Of a stretch of DNA of 64,000 nt, positions 52,826-61,721 are shown in pieces. The stretch is taken from the NCBI RefSeq assembly GCF_017810075.1, contig NZ_JADNYK010000003.1:620001-684000 (forward strand), written 5' to 3'. Every line of letters starts with the position of its first letter. Within the stretch, counting starts at the first letter, position 1. The notes beneath the pieces were generated by a model. It saw only the letters and a program-made list of their open reading frames with translations. It did not search any database and was not told where the DNA came from. Source of the stretch: Pseudozobellia sp. WGM2. GTDB taxonomy: Bacteria; Bacteroidota; Bacteroidia; Flavobacteriales; Flavobacteriaceae. The translations under genes were made by a program, and so were the position numbers.

Positions 52826-53851
52826 ATGAAAAAAAAGACCACCATCTATGATATTGCCAAAGAACTAAATATCACCGCTGCAACAGTATCTAGAGCCCTA
52901 AATGACAATCCAAGAATTAGCGCCGATACCAAAAAATTGGTTATGGCGACCGCCAAAAGGCTCAATTATAAACAAAATAGAGTAGCCCAGGCACTCAAAA
53001 GCGGTAAGAGTAAAAATGTAGGAGTCGTGCTACCCTATATCAATAGAAATTTTTTCTCAACGGTAATTAGAGGCATAGAGGAAGAACTCAACCCGAAAGG
53101 CTATAACGTTATTATAACTCAAACCCATGAGAAAGCGAACAAAGAAATTGATATAGTACAAAACCTTTTAAATGCTCAAGTAGACGGTATTCTAATATCA
53201 GTATCAAGGCAAACAAACAGCAATGATCATCTTACTCAGGTCTTAAAGAAAAATGTACCCCTAATATTCTTCGACCGGAAGAAAGATATCAAAGGGGGCA
53301 GCTCGGTTACCTTAGACGACTTTCAAGGAGCATACAAAGCAACTCAGCATCTTATCGCACAAGGTTGTACCAAAATAGCACATATGACCATTGATTTGGC
53401 ATTGCTCATCTATCAGAACCGTTTGGCAGGATATAAACAGGCCCTATCGGAGCACGGTATTGATTTCAATCCTGATTATGTGATTGGTCTACAGAGTGAA
53501 ATTGTAGCCGGTATCGATGCTGCCAAAAAATTAATGAGTTTACCGGAACCTCCTGATGCTATATTCTCAGCGACCGACCTTGGGGCCTTGGGTGCAATTC
53601 AATACTTAAAGGAAATCGGAAAAACCATACCAGACGATTTTTGCGTTGTTGGTTTCAGCAACGAACCATTTACGCAATTTATGGAGCTTCCCATTTCTTC
53701 GGTAGACCAGTCTCCCCTATTAATGGGCAAAACAGCTGCCAAGGTTTTCTTGGAACAAATAGATTCGGATGATGTTAAAATAGAAAAAAATGTAGTTCTC
53801 AGCCCTACCCTGGAAATTAGAAAATCATCTTTAAAAAGGGATAATCAATAA
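52826..53851 (+). CDS. LacI-family transcriptional regulator of galacturonate/pectin genes
   Basis: A 341-residue regulator. The N-terminal LacI helix-turn-helix reads TIYDIAKELNITAATVSRALN (about 6-26) with the hinge region following, including VAQALKSGKS. A periplasmic-binding-protein-like sensor domain extends from about residue 60 (NVGVVLPYINRNFFSTVIRGIEEEL) to the end. LacI proteins bind short palindromes with a central CG, exactly the form of the TGTAATCGATTACA-like sites found at six places in this window, one of them before this gene. The inducer is probably a galacturonate or KDG-type metabolite, by analogy with other uronate regulators. It converges with uxaA 13 bases downstream. 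Activator or repressor mode is not proven, but the operator positions favour repression. Confidence 0.92.
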   Translation: MKKKTTIYDIAKELNITAATVSRALNDNPRISADTKKLVMATAKRLNYKQNRVAQALKSGKSKNVGVVLPYINRNFFSTVIRGIEEELNPKGYNVIITQTHEKANKEIDIVQNLLNAQVDGILISVSRQTNSNDHLTQVLKKNVPLIFFDRKKDIKGGSSVTLDDFQGAYKATQHLIAQGCTKIAHMTIDLALLIYQNRLAGYKQALSEHGIDFNPDYVIGLQSEIVAGIDAAKKLMSLPEPPDAIFSATDLGALGAIQYLKEIGKTIPDDFCVVGFSNEPFTQFMELPISSVDQSPLLMGKTAAKVFLEQIDSDDVKIEKNVVLSPTLEIRKSSLKRDNQ

Positions 53852-53864
53852 GTTGTTCATTTAT

Positions 53865-55481
53865 CTATAAAGAGACCCCTCTTTTCCAAGGTATAAAGTC
53901 GTTCTGGTTCAATATATCGGCTTTCGCCATAATCTCACCGCTCGCCACCTTGATTACATATTCTAAAATCTCTTCGCCCATCTCGGGTATGGATTTTTCA
54001 CCTCGAACCACAGCTCCCGTATCTATATCGATGATATCGGGCATACGCTCGGCCAAAACCGTATTGGAAGACACCTTTAAAACCGGAGCGATGGGGTTAC
54101 CTGTAGGGGTGCCCAAGCCTGTTGTAAACACTACAATATTAGCTCCCGAACCTACCATACCCGTGGTACTTTCAACGTCGTTTCCTGGGGTACAGAGTAA
54201 ATTAAGGCCTGGCTTGGTAACATATTCACCATAATCTAGAATTGCCTCGATTGGCGAAGTTCCGCCTTTTTTGGCCGCACCAGCCGATTTCATAGCATCG
54301 GTAATCAATCCGTCTTTTATATTACCAGGGGAAGGATTCATATCAAAACCCGAGCCTGAAGCTTCGGCCGCGTTTTCGTAGGCTTTCATCAATTTCATAA
54401 ACCTTTCAGCATCTTCATCGTTAACGCATCGATTGACCAATTCTTGCTCTACACCACACAACTCTGGAAATTCAGATAGAATCGGCGATCCTCCCACAGC
54501 TGCCAAAATATCGGAAGCATAACCCAAAGCGGGATTTGCAGAAATACCAGAAAAGCCATCAGATCCCCCACATTCGAGACCCATTTTTAATTTAGATATC
54601 GGAGCCGGTTGGCGCTGAATTCCATTGGCCTCTTTTATACCGGCAAAAGATTCTTTAATGATAGTATTCAGCATATCATCTACCGTACCCATTTGTTGCT
54701 GTTCATATATCAGAACAGGTTTTTTCATATCTGGGTCGATATCACTAAGTGCATTTTTCAAGATTTCAATCTGAAGGTTTTGACAACCGAGACTCAAAAC
54801 AGTAGCACCTGCTACATTGGGGTTTTTTACATAACCTGCCAACAACTTCGCCAAGGTCTCAGAATCTTGCCTGATACCACCGCAACCACCCTGATGGGTA
54901 ATGAACCTAACTTCGATATTGTCAAAAGTCTGTTGTGTTTCCTCATCGGCTTCTACCTCGTTATTGGCCGAGTTTCCACTAATAAGGTTTCTTAACAGAT
55001 GTCTTTGCTTATTGACTTCACCTATAGAAAGCTCTTTTTCAAAAACATCTTTTAAAACTTCTATATTTCTGTTTTCACAAAAGACTAAAGGAAAAAATAG
55101 CCAAACGTTGGCCGTTCCCACCTGACCGTCAGGCCTGTGGTAACCCATAAAGGTTCTATCTTTAAATTTAGAAACGTCAGGAGCGTTCCAAGAGATAGAC
55201 CCTGTTTTCTTCTCAACGGAACTGCTCTGGTGCTTTACATTATCAACAGTGAGAGCATCTCCCCGTTTAATTTCACTAACAGCCTTGCCAACCAAAACGC
55301 CATACATGAAAATCTTGTCATCTACGGCAAGGTCTACCAAAGTAATTTTGTGTTTGGCTTTTGTGTCTGAGAGTATAATTATTTCTTCACCTTCGAACTC
55401 GACCCTATCACCTTGTATCAAGTCAACTAGGGCTATGGCCACATTATCTTCGGGCTGAACCTTTATCAATTTAGTTTGCAT
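53865..55481 (-). CDS. uxaA: Altronate dehydratase
   Basis: About 538 residues, from the ATG at 55481. It is a UxaA-family dehydratase with N-terminal SAF domain (VQPEDNVAIALVDLIQGD) and catalytic domain with GYHRPDGQVGTANVW, THQGGCGG, LSLGCQN, LECGGSDGFSG and TGLGTPTGNP. It dehydrates D-altronate to 2-keto-3-deoxygluconate, using iron or manganese. The choice of altronate rather than galactarate rests on its place after uxaB and its difference from the GarD-like protein encoded at 34621-36159. The ATG at 55481 lies inside the end of uxaB (11-base overlap), so translation is coupled; the longer start at 55553 is unlikely. Confidence 0.9.
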   Translation of the reverse strand: MQTKLIKVQPEDNVAIALVDLIQGDRVEFEGEEIIILSDTKAKHKITLVDLAVDDKIFMYGVLVGKAVSEIKRGDALTVDNVKHQSSSVEKKTGSISWNAPDVSKFKDRTFMGYHRPDGQVGTANVWLFFPLVFCENRNIEVLKDVFEKELSIGEVNKQRHLLRNLISGNSANNEVEADEETQQTFDNIEVRFITHQGGCGGIRQDSETLAKLLAGYVKNPNVAGATVLSLGCQNLQIEILKNALSDIDPDMKKPVLIYEQQQMGTVDDMLNTIIKESFAGIKEANGIQRQPAPISKLKMGLECGGSDGFSGISANPALGYASDILAAVGGSPILSEFPELCGVEQELVNRCVNDEDAERFMKLMKAYENAAEASGSGFDMNPSPGNIKDGLITDAMKSAGAAKKGGTSPIEAILDYGEYVTKPGLNLLCTPGNDVESTTGMVGSGANIVVFTTGLGTPTGNPIAPVLKVSSNTVLAERMPDIIDIDTGAVVRGEKSIPEMGEEILEYVIKVASGEIMAKADILNQNDFIPWKRGVSL

Positions 55482-56937
55482 AACTCGTAGTTTTGAATTC
55501 ATTCTCAAATCTAATATATCCTCCTTGAACACCATCTTCTTCAATATATTCAAGAGCTTTCGCTACCGCATTTTGTAATCTTGGAACTTGGGTTAAATTT
55601 TCACCCCAATAGCCTTCATTTTGAAGAACCTGTTCAGCAACCCTGTCATACGAATTAGATTCCCAAATACGTTTCATGTTGGCCACAATTGCATCATCAT
55701 CATTAACAGGAAGGTCGTTCCCATTAAAAGTTCCTTTATAAAAGCGAATCAAGCAAGCAAAAGCATACACCAAATGTAGCGGAAGGCTGTTTTTTCGTTT
55801 TGTATATTCTAACAAACTTGGCAAAACCCTTACTTTAAACTTTGACATACTGTTCAAAGCAATACTTGATAGCATATGCTTTACGAACGGATTTCTAAAT
55901 CGGTCAAAAACCGCACTAGCGAATGCTTCAAGTTCCTCTTTTTCCATATCTAGTGTCGGAATGATTTCATCGAACACCAGAGAGCGAATAAACGGACCCG
56001 TAAAACTCTCGTCAACACTTTCTTTTACCGTCTGATTTCCGTAGAGTATTGAAAATGGAACCATAGAAGTGTGCGCACCGTTCAGAATACGAACTTTTCT
56101 GGTTCTAAAGGGCTGCATATCGCTGACAATCTTAACATCTAAATCGGTCTTATCAAAAGGCAATTTTTTCTTCAATGTTTCATCTCCCTCGATAACCCAT
56201 AGAAAAAAGGTTTCTGCACTTACAATCAGGTTATCTTCGTAATCTAATTGCTTGTTGTATTCTTCTATTTGATCTCTAGGGTAACCTGGCACTATACGAT
56301 CCACCAAAGTATTGTGAAAACTGCAAGCCGATGTTACCCAATTCTTGAACTCTTCGGATAAATTCCACAATGCAATATAATCGAGTACAACTTGTTTTAG
56401 CGTGTCAGAATTGTAATTGATCAATTCACAGGGAATAATGGTCAAAGCCTTATCCTTCGCACCATTAAAATATTTGAATCTATGGTGAAGTAGTACTGTT
56501 AACTTCGCAGGAAATGAAGACGGCGGGGCCATATCAATCGTATCAGATTCTACAAAGGCAATACCCGCCTCTGTTGTGTTTGATATGATAAATTCTAATT
56601 TCTCTTCTTCAGCTAACTTTAGATAAGCATCAAAACTTAAATAGGGGTCGATACCCTTTACGATATTCGTGATAATTTCTTTCTCTTCGACTTCATTACC
56701 GTCTTTAATTCCTTTCGTAAAAAGAGTATAAAGCCCCTCTTGAGAATTCAAGACAGAAACCATACCTTTTGAGATAGGCTGTACAACGGCAATACCGGCA
56801 TCAAACCCAACTTCTTGGTTCAACTTTTGAAAGGCATATTCAACGAATGCCCTGAGAAAATTACCTTCGCCGAACTGAATCACCTTGATCGGTAAGTTTG
56901 AACTTGTTCCGCTATTCGCTCTATTTAGCTTCTTCAT
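55471..56937 (-). CDS. uxaB: Tagaturonate reductase (altronate oxidoreductase)
   Basis: A 488-residue member of the mannitol/polyol dehydrogenase family. The N-terminal dinucleotide fold begins IKVIQFGEGNFLRAFVEY. The polyol-dehydrogenase signature region includes RKVRILNGAHTSMVPFSILYG (about 282-302), with Lys, Asn and His that form the active site. It reduces D-tagaturonate to D-altronate with NADH, the step before UxaA. The isomerase UxaC, which makes tagaturonate from galacturonate, is not in the window. The gene is third in the leftward operon kduI-kdgK-uxaB-uxaA, 45 bases after kdgK. Confidence 0.92.
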   Translation of the reverse strand: MKKLNRANSGTSSNLPIKVIQFGEGNFLRAFVEYAFQKLNQEVGFDAGIAVVQPISKGMVSVLNSQEGLYTLFTKGIKDGNEVEEKEIITNIVKGIDPYLSFDAYLKLAEEEKLEFIISNTTEAGIAFVESDTIDMAPPSSFPAKLTVLLHHRFKYFNGAKDKALTIIPCELINYNSDTLKQVVLDYIALWNLSEEFKNWVTSACSFHNTLVDRIVPGYPRDQIEEYNKQLDYEDNLIVSAETFFLWVIEGDETLKKKLPFDKTDLDVKIVSDMQPFRTRKVRILNGAHTSMVPFSILYGNQTVKESVDESFTGPFIRSLVFDEIIPTLDMEKEELEAFASAVFDRFRNPFVKHMLSSIALNSMSKFKVRVLPSLLEYTKRKNSLPLHLVYAFACLIRFYKGTFNGNDLPVNDDDAIVANMKRIWESNSYDRVAEQVLQNEGYWGENLTQVPRLQNAVAKALEYIEEDGVQGGYIRFENEFKTTSYAN

Positions 56938-56982
56938 CTACTTAAATATTTACACTTCGAATTTATCTACTGTATTTTAAAA

Positions 56983-58023
56983 TTATCTAGCCACCCTTCC
57001 AGAAGCATCACCACTCATGAGTTTTTCGACCTCTGAGACAGTTGCTAAATTCGCATCGCCTTTTATGGTATGCTTTAAACAAGATGCGGCTACGGCAAAA
57101 TTCAAGGCATTCTGGTCATCATCAGGGTATTGTAAAAGTCCGTAAATGAGTCCGCCCATAAACGAATCACCGCCTCCAACACGATCAACGATATCGGTAA
57201 TCTGATACTGCGGAGACTCATACATTTTTTCACCGTCGTAAAGTACACCGGCCCATGTATTGTGCGAAGCACTAATAGACCCTCTTAAGGTAGTAATGAC
57301 TTTTTTGGCCTTCGGAAATTTCTTCATCATTTGCTTACATACCGACAAGAAAGCTTCGGCCTTAACATCATGACCATGCTTGTGAACGTCTAAGCCTTCG
57401 GGGTGAATGCCAAAATGTTTTTCAGCATCTTCTTCGTTACCTAATACTATATCGCAGTATGAGGTAAGTTCGGTCATTATCTTCTCTCGGTCACCACCAT
57501 AGTTCCAAAGTTTGGCACGGTAGTTCAAATCGGTAGAAATGGTGATGCCCTTCTCGCTTGCAGCTTTGACTGCCTCGAGGCATGCATCTGCAGCTCCTTG
57601 GGAGATGGCAGGTGTAATACCCGTCCAATGAAACCACTCGACTCCTTCAAAAACAGCATCCCAGTCTATCATTCCCGGACCGATTTCCGCAATTGCAGAG
57701 TGTGCCCTATCATAGACAACTTTACTACCGCGACTAACTGCCCCGGTCTCTAAGAAGTAGATACCCAAACGGTCGCCACCATAAACAATTTTATCTACCC
57801 CTACGCCTCTCTTACGCATTTCCATCATGGCGCATTCACCAATATCATTTTTGGGCAATCGAGTAACGAAATCTACGGGCACGCCATAGTTTGCCAGCGA
57901 AACGGCAACATTAGATTCACCCCCGCCATACACTACATCAAAACTATTGGTCTGTGAAAATCTTAAAAATTCCGGAGGGGCAAGGCGAAGCATTATCTCA
58001 CCGAAAGTAACTACTTTTTTCAT
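56983..58023 (-). CDS. kdgK: 2-dehydro-3-deoxygluconate kinase
   Basis: A 346-residue PfkB/ribokinase-family sugar kinase. The substrate-binding N-terminal GGGESNVAVSLANYG (33-47), the ATP-site region TTLRGSIS, and the anion-hole/catalytic-base motif DRVGGGDSF with D286 are all present. It phosphorylates KDG, made from both the UxaB/UxaA route and the unsaturated-uronate route, to KDPG. The KDPG aldolase (KdgA) that would normally sit beside it is not in this window. It lies 58 bases after kduI and 45 before uxaB, and is surely co-transcribed with both. Confidence 0.92.
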   Translation of the reverse strand: MKKVVTFGEIMLRLAPPEFLRFSQTNSFDVVYGGGESNVAVSLANYGVPVDFVTRLPKNDIGECAMMEMRKRGVGVDKIVYGGDRLGIYFLETGAVSRGSKVVYDRAHSAIAEIGPGMIDWDAVFEGVEWFHWTGITPAISQGAADACLEAVKAASEKGITISTDLNYRAKLWNYGGDREKIMTELTSYCDIVLGNEEDAEKHFGIHPEGLDVHKHGHDVKAEAFLSVCKQMMKKFPKAKKVITTLRGSISASHNTWAGVLYDGEKMYESPQYQITDIVDRVGGGDSFMGGLIYGLLQYPDDDQNALNFAVAASCLKHTIKGDANLATVSEVEKLMSGDASGRVAR

Positions 58024-58081
58024 GAAAAAATCAGATTGAATTGTTAGTTGTTTAAAGTTTCAAAAATTATTCGAACTAAGC

Positions 58082-58915
58082 TTATTTTAATTCATTTGGG
58101 GGGCACACATCCATATCACTGTAATCGAGGTTTTCACCTGCCATGCCCCAAATAAAGGAATAGTTGCTCGTACCGGATCCTGAGTGAATCGACCATTCAG
58201 GTGAGAGAACTGCCTGGTTACCCTGCATGAATATATGACGTGTATTCTGCGGCTGCCCCATAAAGTGACACACTGTCTGACCTTCCTCTAGATCAAAATA
58301 GAAATAAGCCTCCATTCTTCTTTCATGGGTATGGGCGGGCATGGTATTCCAAACATTACCTTCGACCAATTCAGTGATACCCATTTGCAATTGGCATGTT
58401 TCGACAATGCTGTTCACAATTAGTTTGTTTAGAATTCGCTTATTGGCATATTTGGCATCACCCAATTCAATCACTTCAGCCTTGTCTTTACCTACTTTCA
58501 CAGTAGGGAAACTTTGATGCGCGGGTGCAGAATTGATATAGAACAGAGACTTTGAACTGCTGGCCTTAAATATAACTTCTTTGGCACCCTTACCAACATA
58601 CAGCGCCTCTTTCTTATCGAGTTCGTATATCGTGCCGTCTACAGAAACACTACCCTTGCCACCTACATTTACGATACCTAATTCACGTCGATCTAGAAAA
58701 TTCTCAGATTTCAGATAAGGTATGGTTTCTAGAACTAAATCTTTGCCAACTGGTTTTGCACCGCCCACAATGTACCTATCATACATTGAATAGGTAAGGT
58801 TAATGGCATCATCTTGAAATAGATTTTCCATTAGAAAGTGCTCTCTTAATTCTTCAGTTCCGTATTTTTTGGCATCCTCTGGGTGCGATGCATACCTAAA
58901 TTCGTAATTTGTCAT
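58082..58915 (-). CDS. kduI: 5-dehydro-4-deoxy-D-glucuronate isomerase
   Basis: A 277-residue cupin-fold isomerase of the KduI family. The zinc ligands known from E. coli KduI are present in MPAHTHERRMEAY (H195, H197, E202), with a late His in NTRHIFM. The length matches E. coli KduI (278). It converts 5-keto-4-deoxyuronate, the open form of the unsaturated uronate released by GH105, to 3-deoxy-glycero-2,5-hexodiulosonate. The usual partner KduD is missing from the window. As first gene of the operon, it follows a promoter carrying the regulon palindrome in its best form, 16 bases before the start codon. Confidence 0.95.
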   Translation of the reverse strand: MTNYEFRYASHPEDAKKYGTEELREHFLMENLFQDDAINLTYSMYDRYIVGGAKPVGKDLVLETIPYLKSENFLDRRELGIVNVGGKGSVSVDGTIYELDKKEALYVGKGAKEVIFKASSSKSLFYINSAPAHQSFPTVKVGKDKAEVIELGDAKYANKRILNKLIVNSIVETCQLQMGITELVEGNVWNTMPAHTHERRMEAYFYFDLEEGQTVCHFMGQPQNTRHIFMQGNQAVLSPEWSIHSGSGTSNYSFIWGMAGENLDYSDMDVCPPNELK

Positions 58916-58930
58916 AGTAAATTTTATTTA

Positions 58931-58952
58931 TGTAATCGATTACGCGAATATA
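58931..58952 (-). promoter_or_regulatory. LacI-type operator and -7 element of the kduI operon
   Basis: On the minus strand TATATTCG (58952 to 58945), one mismatch from TAnnTTTG, directly abuts CGTAATCGATTACA (58944 to 58931), the most symmetric copy of the palindrome in the window (GTAATCGATTAC is perfect). This anchors the kduI-kdgK-uxaB-uxaA operon in the LacI regulon. Confidence 0.72.
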
Positions 58953-59140
58953 ATCATTTTAAAAAAACCGAAGGAAAATGCCCTGTGATTTTAAAATAAA
59001 CTTAATATGGGGGTGCATAATACAAGTTTTTGACAAACTCACCAAAAAAGATATGTACACGAGCCCATTTTGAACAAATGTGTTAACTATTTTACCATTT
59101 GTTTTATTTAACAAAAATCGAGAATAAAAATTCTTGTATT

Positions 59141-60559
59141 CTAGACTGCAACTTTCTTTTGAACATATTTACTGAATACCAAAAAGAGTATCCCACATAA
59201 TAGCCATGCAGGCAGGGTCACAAAAGAAAGAAAGACATCGAATTGAACGGAAATAAAATAGAAGAGGCCAAAACTTATCGCCCAAGCAAAGAGCACCGCC
59301 TTATTAAAGCGTATATTGTTTTGTTCTGCATAGTTGGCTACGAGCCCAAATCTCGCACCAAAGAAATGTTCGAAAACTATTATCGCCCCGACAGGTGCCA
59401 GTATAAATCCGTAAAGTGCTACGAAATCAAGTAACTTCATGGCAAATGCAGGAAAAAGTCCAGCAATGGTGGCCACTGCGCCGGCAAGAATGGTTACCCA
59501 AAACGTAGAAGTCTTCGGTAGAACTGCCTGAAATGCCAGACCGGCCCTGTAAATTGTCGGGTTCGCTGTTGTCCACCCTGCGAGTAATACTGCTAGTATA
59601 CCAAAGAAACCTAAAGCCTTATATGCCAAGGGACCAGGAGCTACCGTAGGTGCCTCCCCGTTGCCCAACATGGCTTGGGCCTCGGGTGTCTTAAGGTATA
59701 CGGCGTAGAGCAAAGCAGCCGCTATCCAAGCCATATAATGCCCAACATAGATGCCTGCGGCCGTCGTCCAGCCGGCACTTGCTTTTTTAGCGAATCGAAA
59801 TACCGATAAATCAGACATACCCACGTGCATGGCAGCGTTCGCAAACCAAGACCACAACACAATGTGCCAAAATGTATATTTTATTTGACCGGGAAAGGGT
59901 TCTCCCCCATCTCCCCATATATCCCAGAACTCCGAAAAGTTAGTGACTCCCAATTCATTTAAGGAAACTATACCGCAGGCCAAAAATGCTAGAACAATAA
60001 AAGGAGACATCCAATTAGAGGCCTTGGACACCGTGTTAAAGCCCTTCGCGGCAATTAGGGAAATCACGGTTCCTACGGCTAACACAATAATTATCCATGT
60101 AGGGCCATTGGGGAGGGTATCTGTCAGTTTGGGCATTTCCATATTAAAAGGAATTCCCACGGCAGTGGCAGAAATGGTTATCATCGCCCCCGCCAAAAAG
60201 CAGAAGAGAATACCATTTGCCAAGTTGTAACCGATTACCAACTTTTTACCGCAAATTTTTTCTAACTGATAGTAGAGGGTCAATCGATGCTTGACCGCAA
60301 TTTCAGCCGTTAAGAATCGCCAGCTCAACACTGCCAGTAAATTACCGATCAAGAGACCTATAATCAAATCAAAGGCACTAACACCAGTCGTTAGAAACAA
60401 TGGACCGATGACAAATTCGGTACCCGCGGCATGCTCACCCGCATACATACCCAAAAAGCTTTTCCAACTCTTCAACTTTGATTGGGGAACGGGCTGTCTT
60501 TCAAACTCACCTCCCGCCAAGTCTTCAATAATTTCTTCTTCTTGACTGTGCAATGTCAT
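59141..60559 (-). CDS. NCS1/purine-cytosine permease-family transporter
   Basis: A 472-residue inner-membrane protein with about 12 helices. The N-terminal soluble stretch is followed by a first helix region with EHAAGTEFVIGPLFL, and blocks such as NAAMHVGMSDLSVFRFAK and GWTTANPTIYRAGLAFQ fit the purine/cytosine permease (NCS1, CodB-like) family. These carry nucleobases or related compounds with sodium or protons. Here it is the last gene of an L-rhamnose-type operon (isomerase, kinase, L-lactate dehydrogenase-like enzyme), 9 bases after the dehydrogenase gene, so its cargo may be rhamnose, lactate or another organic molecule. Substrate is unknown. Confidence 0.85.
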   Translation of the reverse strand: MTLHSQEEEIIEDLAGGEFERQPVPQSKLKSWKSFLGMYAGEHAAGTEFVIGPLFLTTGVSAFDLIIGLLIGNLLAVLSWRFLTAEIAVKHRLTLYYQLEKICGKKLVIGYNLANGILFCFLAGAMITISATAVGIPFNMEMPKLTDTLPNGPTWIIIVLAVGTVISLIAAKGFNTVSKASNWMSPFIVLAFLACGIVSLNELGVTNFSEFWDIWGDGGEPFPGQIKYTFWHIVLWSWFANAAMHVGMSDLSVFRFAKKASAGWTTAAGIYVGHYMAWIAAALLYAVYLKTPEAQAMLGNGEAPTVAPGPLAYKALGFFGILAVLLAGWTTANPTIYRAGLAFQAVLPKTSTFWVTILAGAVATIAGLFPAFAMKLLDFVALYGFILAPVGAIIVFEHFFGARFGLVANYAEQNNIRFNKAVLFAWAISFGLFYFISVQFDVFLSFVTLPAWLLCGILFLVFSKYVQKKVAV

Positions 60560-60568
60560 AATATTGGT

Positions 60569-61720
60569 TTAATTGGTTATCAGATGCTGCGGAAGATCTT
60601 CAACCCTCTCACAGCACAATTGGTCCATCACCTGTTGAAATTGTCTTTTCAACATAGCTACGGTATGGTCTCCGCCCTTATTGCCGAGTGCTGCGGCACC
60701 GTACATGAAAGACCTACCCATAAAAGTGAATTTGGCCCCGCTCGCCATAGCCCTAGCTATATCAGGACCAGAACGTAGACCACTGTCAATCATGACCTCG
60801 ATCTGGTCGCCGTATTTAGGAGCGATATCTTCTAATGAAGCAATAGTAGATTGCCCCGCATCGAGTTGTCTACCCCCATGATTGGAAACGATTATGCCAT
60901 CGAATCCCATTTTAATGGCATCTTCAGTATCTTGTTCAGAAGCCACGCCTTTAAGTACCAATTTCCCTTTCCAACGATCACGAATGGGCTTTATTTTTTC
61001 TGCATTTAGCTTGCCCGAAAAGGTCTTATCCATAAATTGACCTAATTGCTTTAGATTAAGGCCTTCGGGGGTATAGGGCTTCAGGTTTTCAAATGTTGGT
61101 TGGCCATATCTTAACGTGTTCATCGCCCATGTGGGCTTACCTAATATCTGAAGTATATTTCTAACTGACATTTTGGGCGGTAAGGCCAATCCGTTTCTGA
61201 TATCCCTTGGGCGGTAACCGAAAGTGGGTACATCACATAGCAATACTAATACCGGGCATTCGGCTGCTTGTGCCCTGTCGATAATATCGTTTCGAACGGC
61301 ATCTTCAACAGGATTGTACAATTGAAACCAAGCTTTGCCTTCGGTCAGTTCGCTTGCCCGTTCAATATTCATCGTAGTAACCGTACTTAGAATAAAAGGA
61401 ATATTATGTTTGTGTGCCGATTTAGCCAATATCTCTGGGGAATTTGGCCACATTAGGCCTTGTAGACCAACAGGGGAAATACCGAGCGGTGCGTCGAACT
61501 CCATACCCAAAACCTTGGTTTTTGTAGAGCTCGTTCCATAATTCTGAAGGTATCGCGGCTGTAGTTGAACTTCACGCAATTCAGCCGTATTTCTCGTAAT
61601 ATTTACATCTTCGTTACAACCTCCGTCTAAATACTCAAATGCAAAGTTGGGAACCCTTTTTTCCGCTTTCGTTCGCAATGCGTCTACAGATGGGTATTGT
61701 GAGTTTATTTCACTCTTCAT
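60569..61720 (-). CDS. lldD: FMN-dependent alpha-hydroxy-acid (L-lactate) dehydrogenase
   Basis: A 383-residue TIM-barrel flavoprotein of the LldD/glycolate-oxidase family. The active-site motif is SNHGGRQLD with the catalytic His and the substrate-binding Arg. The FMN phosphate site is SGLRSGPDIARAMASGA with FTFMGRSFMYG, and the N-terminal FEYLDGG is typical. It oxidises a 2-hydroxy acid, most likely L-lactate, to pyruvate with electrons passed to the respiratory chain. In a rhamnose operon it would handle L-lactate formed from L-lactaldehyde, the by-product of rhamnulose-1-phosphate cleavage. It starts one base after the kinase gene ends (TAAAATG). Confidence 0.9.
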   Translation of the reverse strand: MKSEINSQYPSVDALRTKAEKRVPNFAFEYLDGGCNEDVNITRNTAELREVQLQPRYLQNYGTSSTKTKVLGMEFDAPLGISPVGLQGLMWPNSPEILAKSAHKHNIPFILSTVTTMNIERASELTEGKAWFQLYNPVEDAVRNDIIDRAQAAECPVLVLLCDVPTFGYRPRDIRNGLALPPKMSVRNILQILGKPTWAMNTLRYGQPTFENLKPYTPEGLNLKQLGQFMDKTFSGKLNAEKIKPIRDRWKGKLVLKGVASEQDTEDAIKMGFDGIIVSNHGGRQLDAGQSTIASLEDIAPKYGDQIEVMIDSGLRSGPDIARAMASGAKFTFMGRSFMYGAAALGNKGGDHTVAMLKRQFQQVMDQLCCERVEDLPQHLITN

Positions 61721-61721
61721 T

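Noticed and set aside
54425-54440. ATCGATT string resembling the LacI operator
   Set aside because: It is inside the uxaA coding sequence and lacks the flanking AAT/TTAC arms.
54609-54995. 128-codon open frame antisense to uxaA
   Set aside because: Shadow of a conserved dehydratase gene with no features of its own.
59125-59140. Small AGAAT/ATTCT hairpin after the permease gene
   Set aside because: A five-pair AT stem with little stability and no clear T-run; not enough to call a terminator.
60281-60296. TCAATCGATGC string resembling the LacI operator
   Set aside because: Inside the permease gene, asymmetric, with no nearby promoter.
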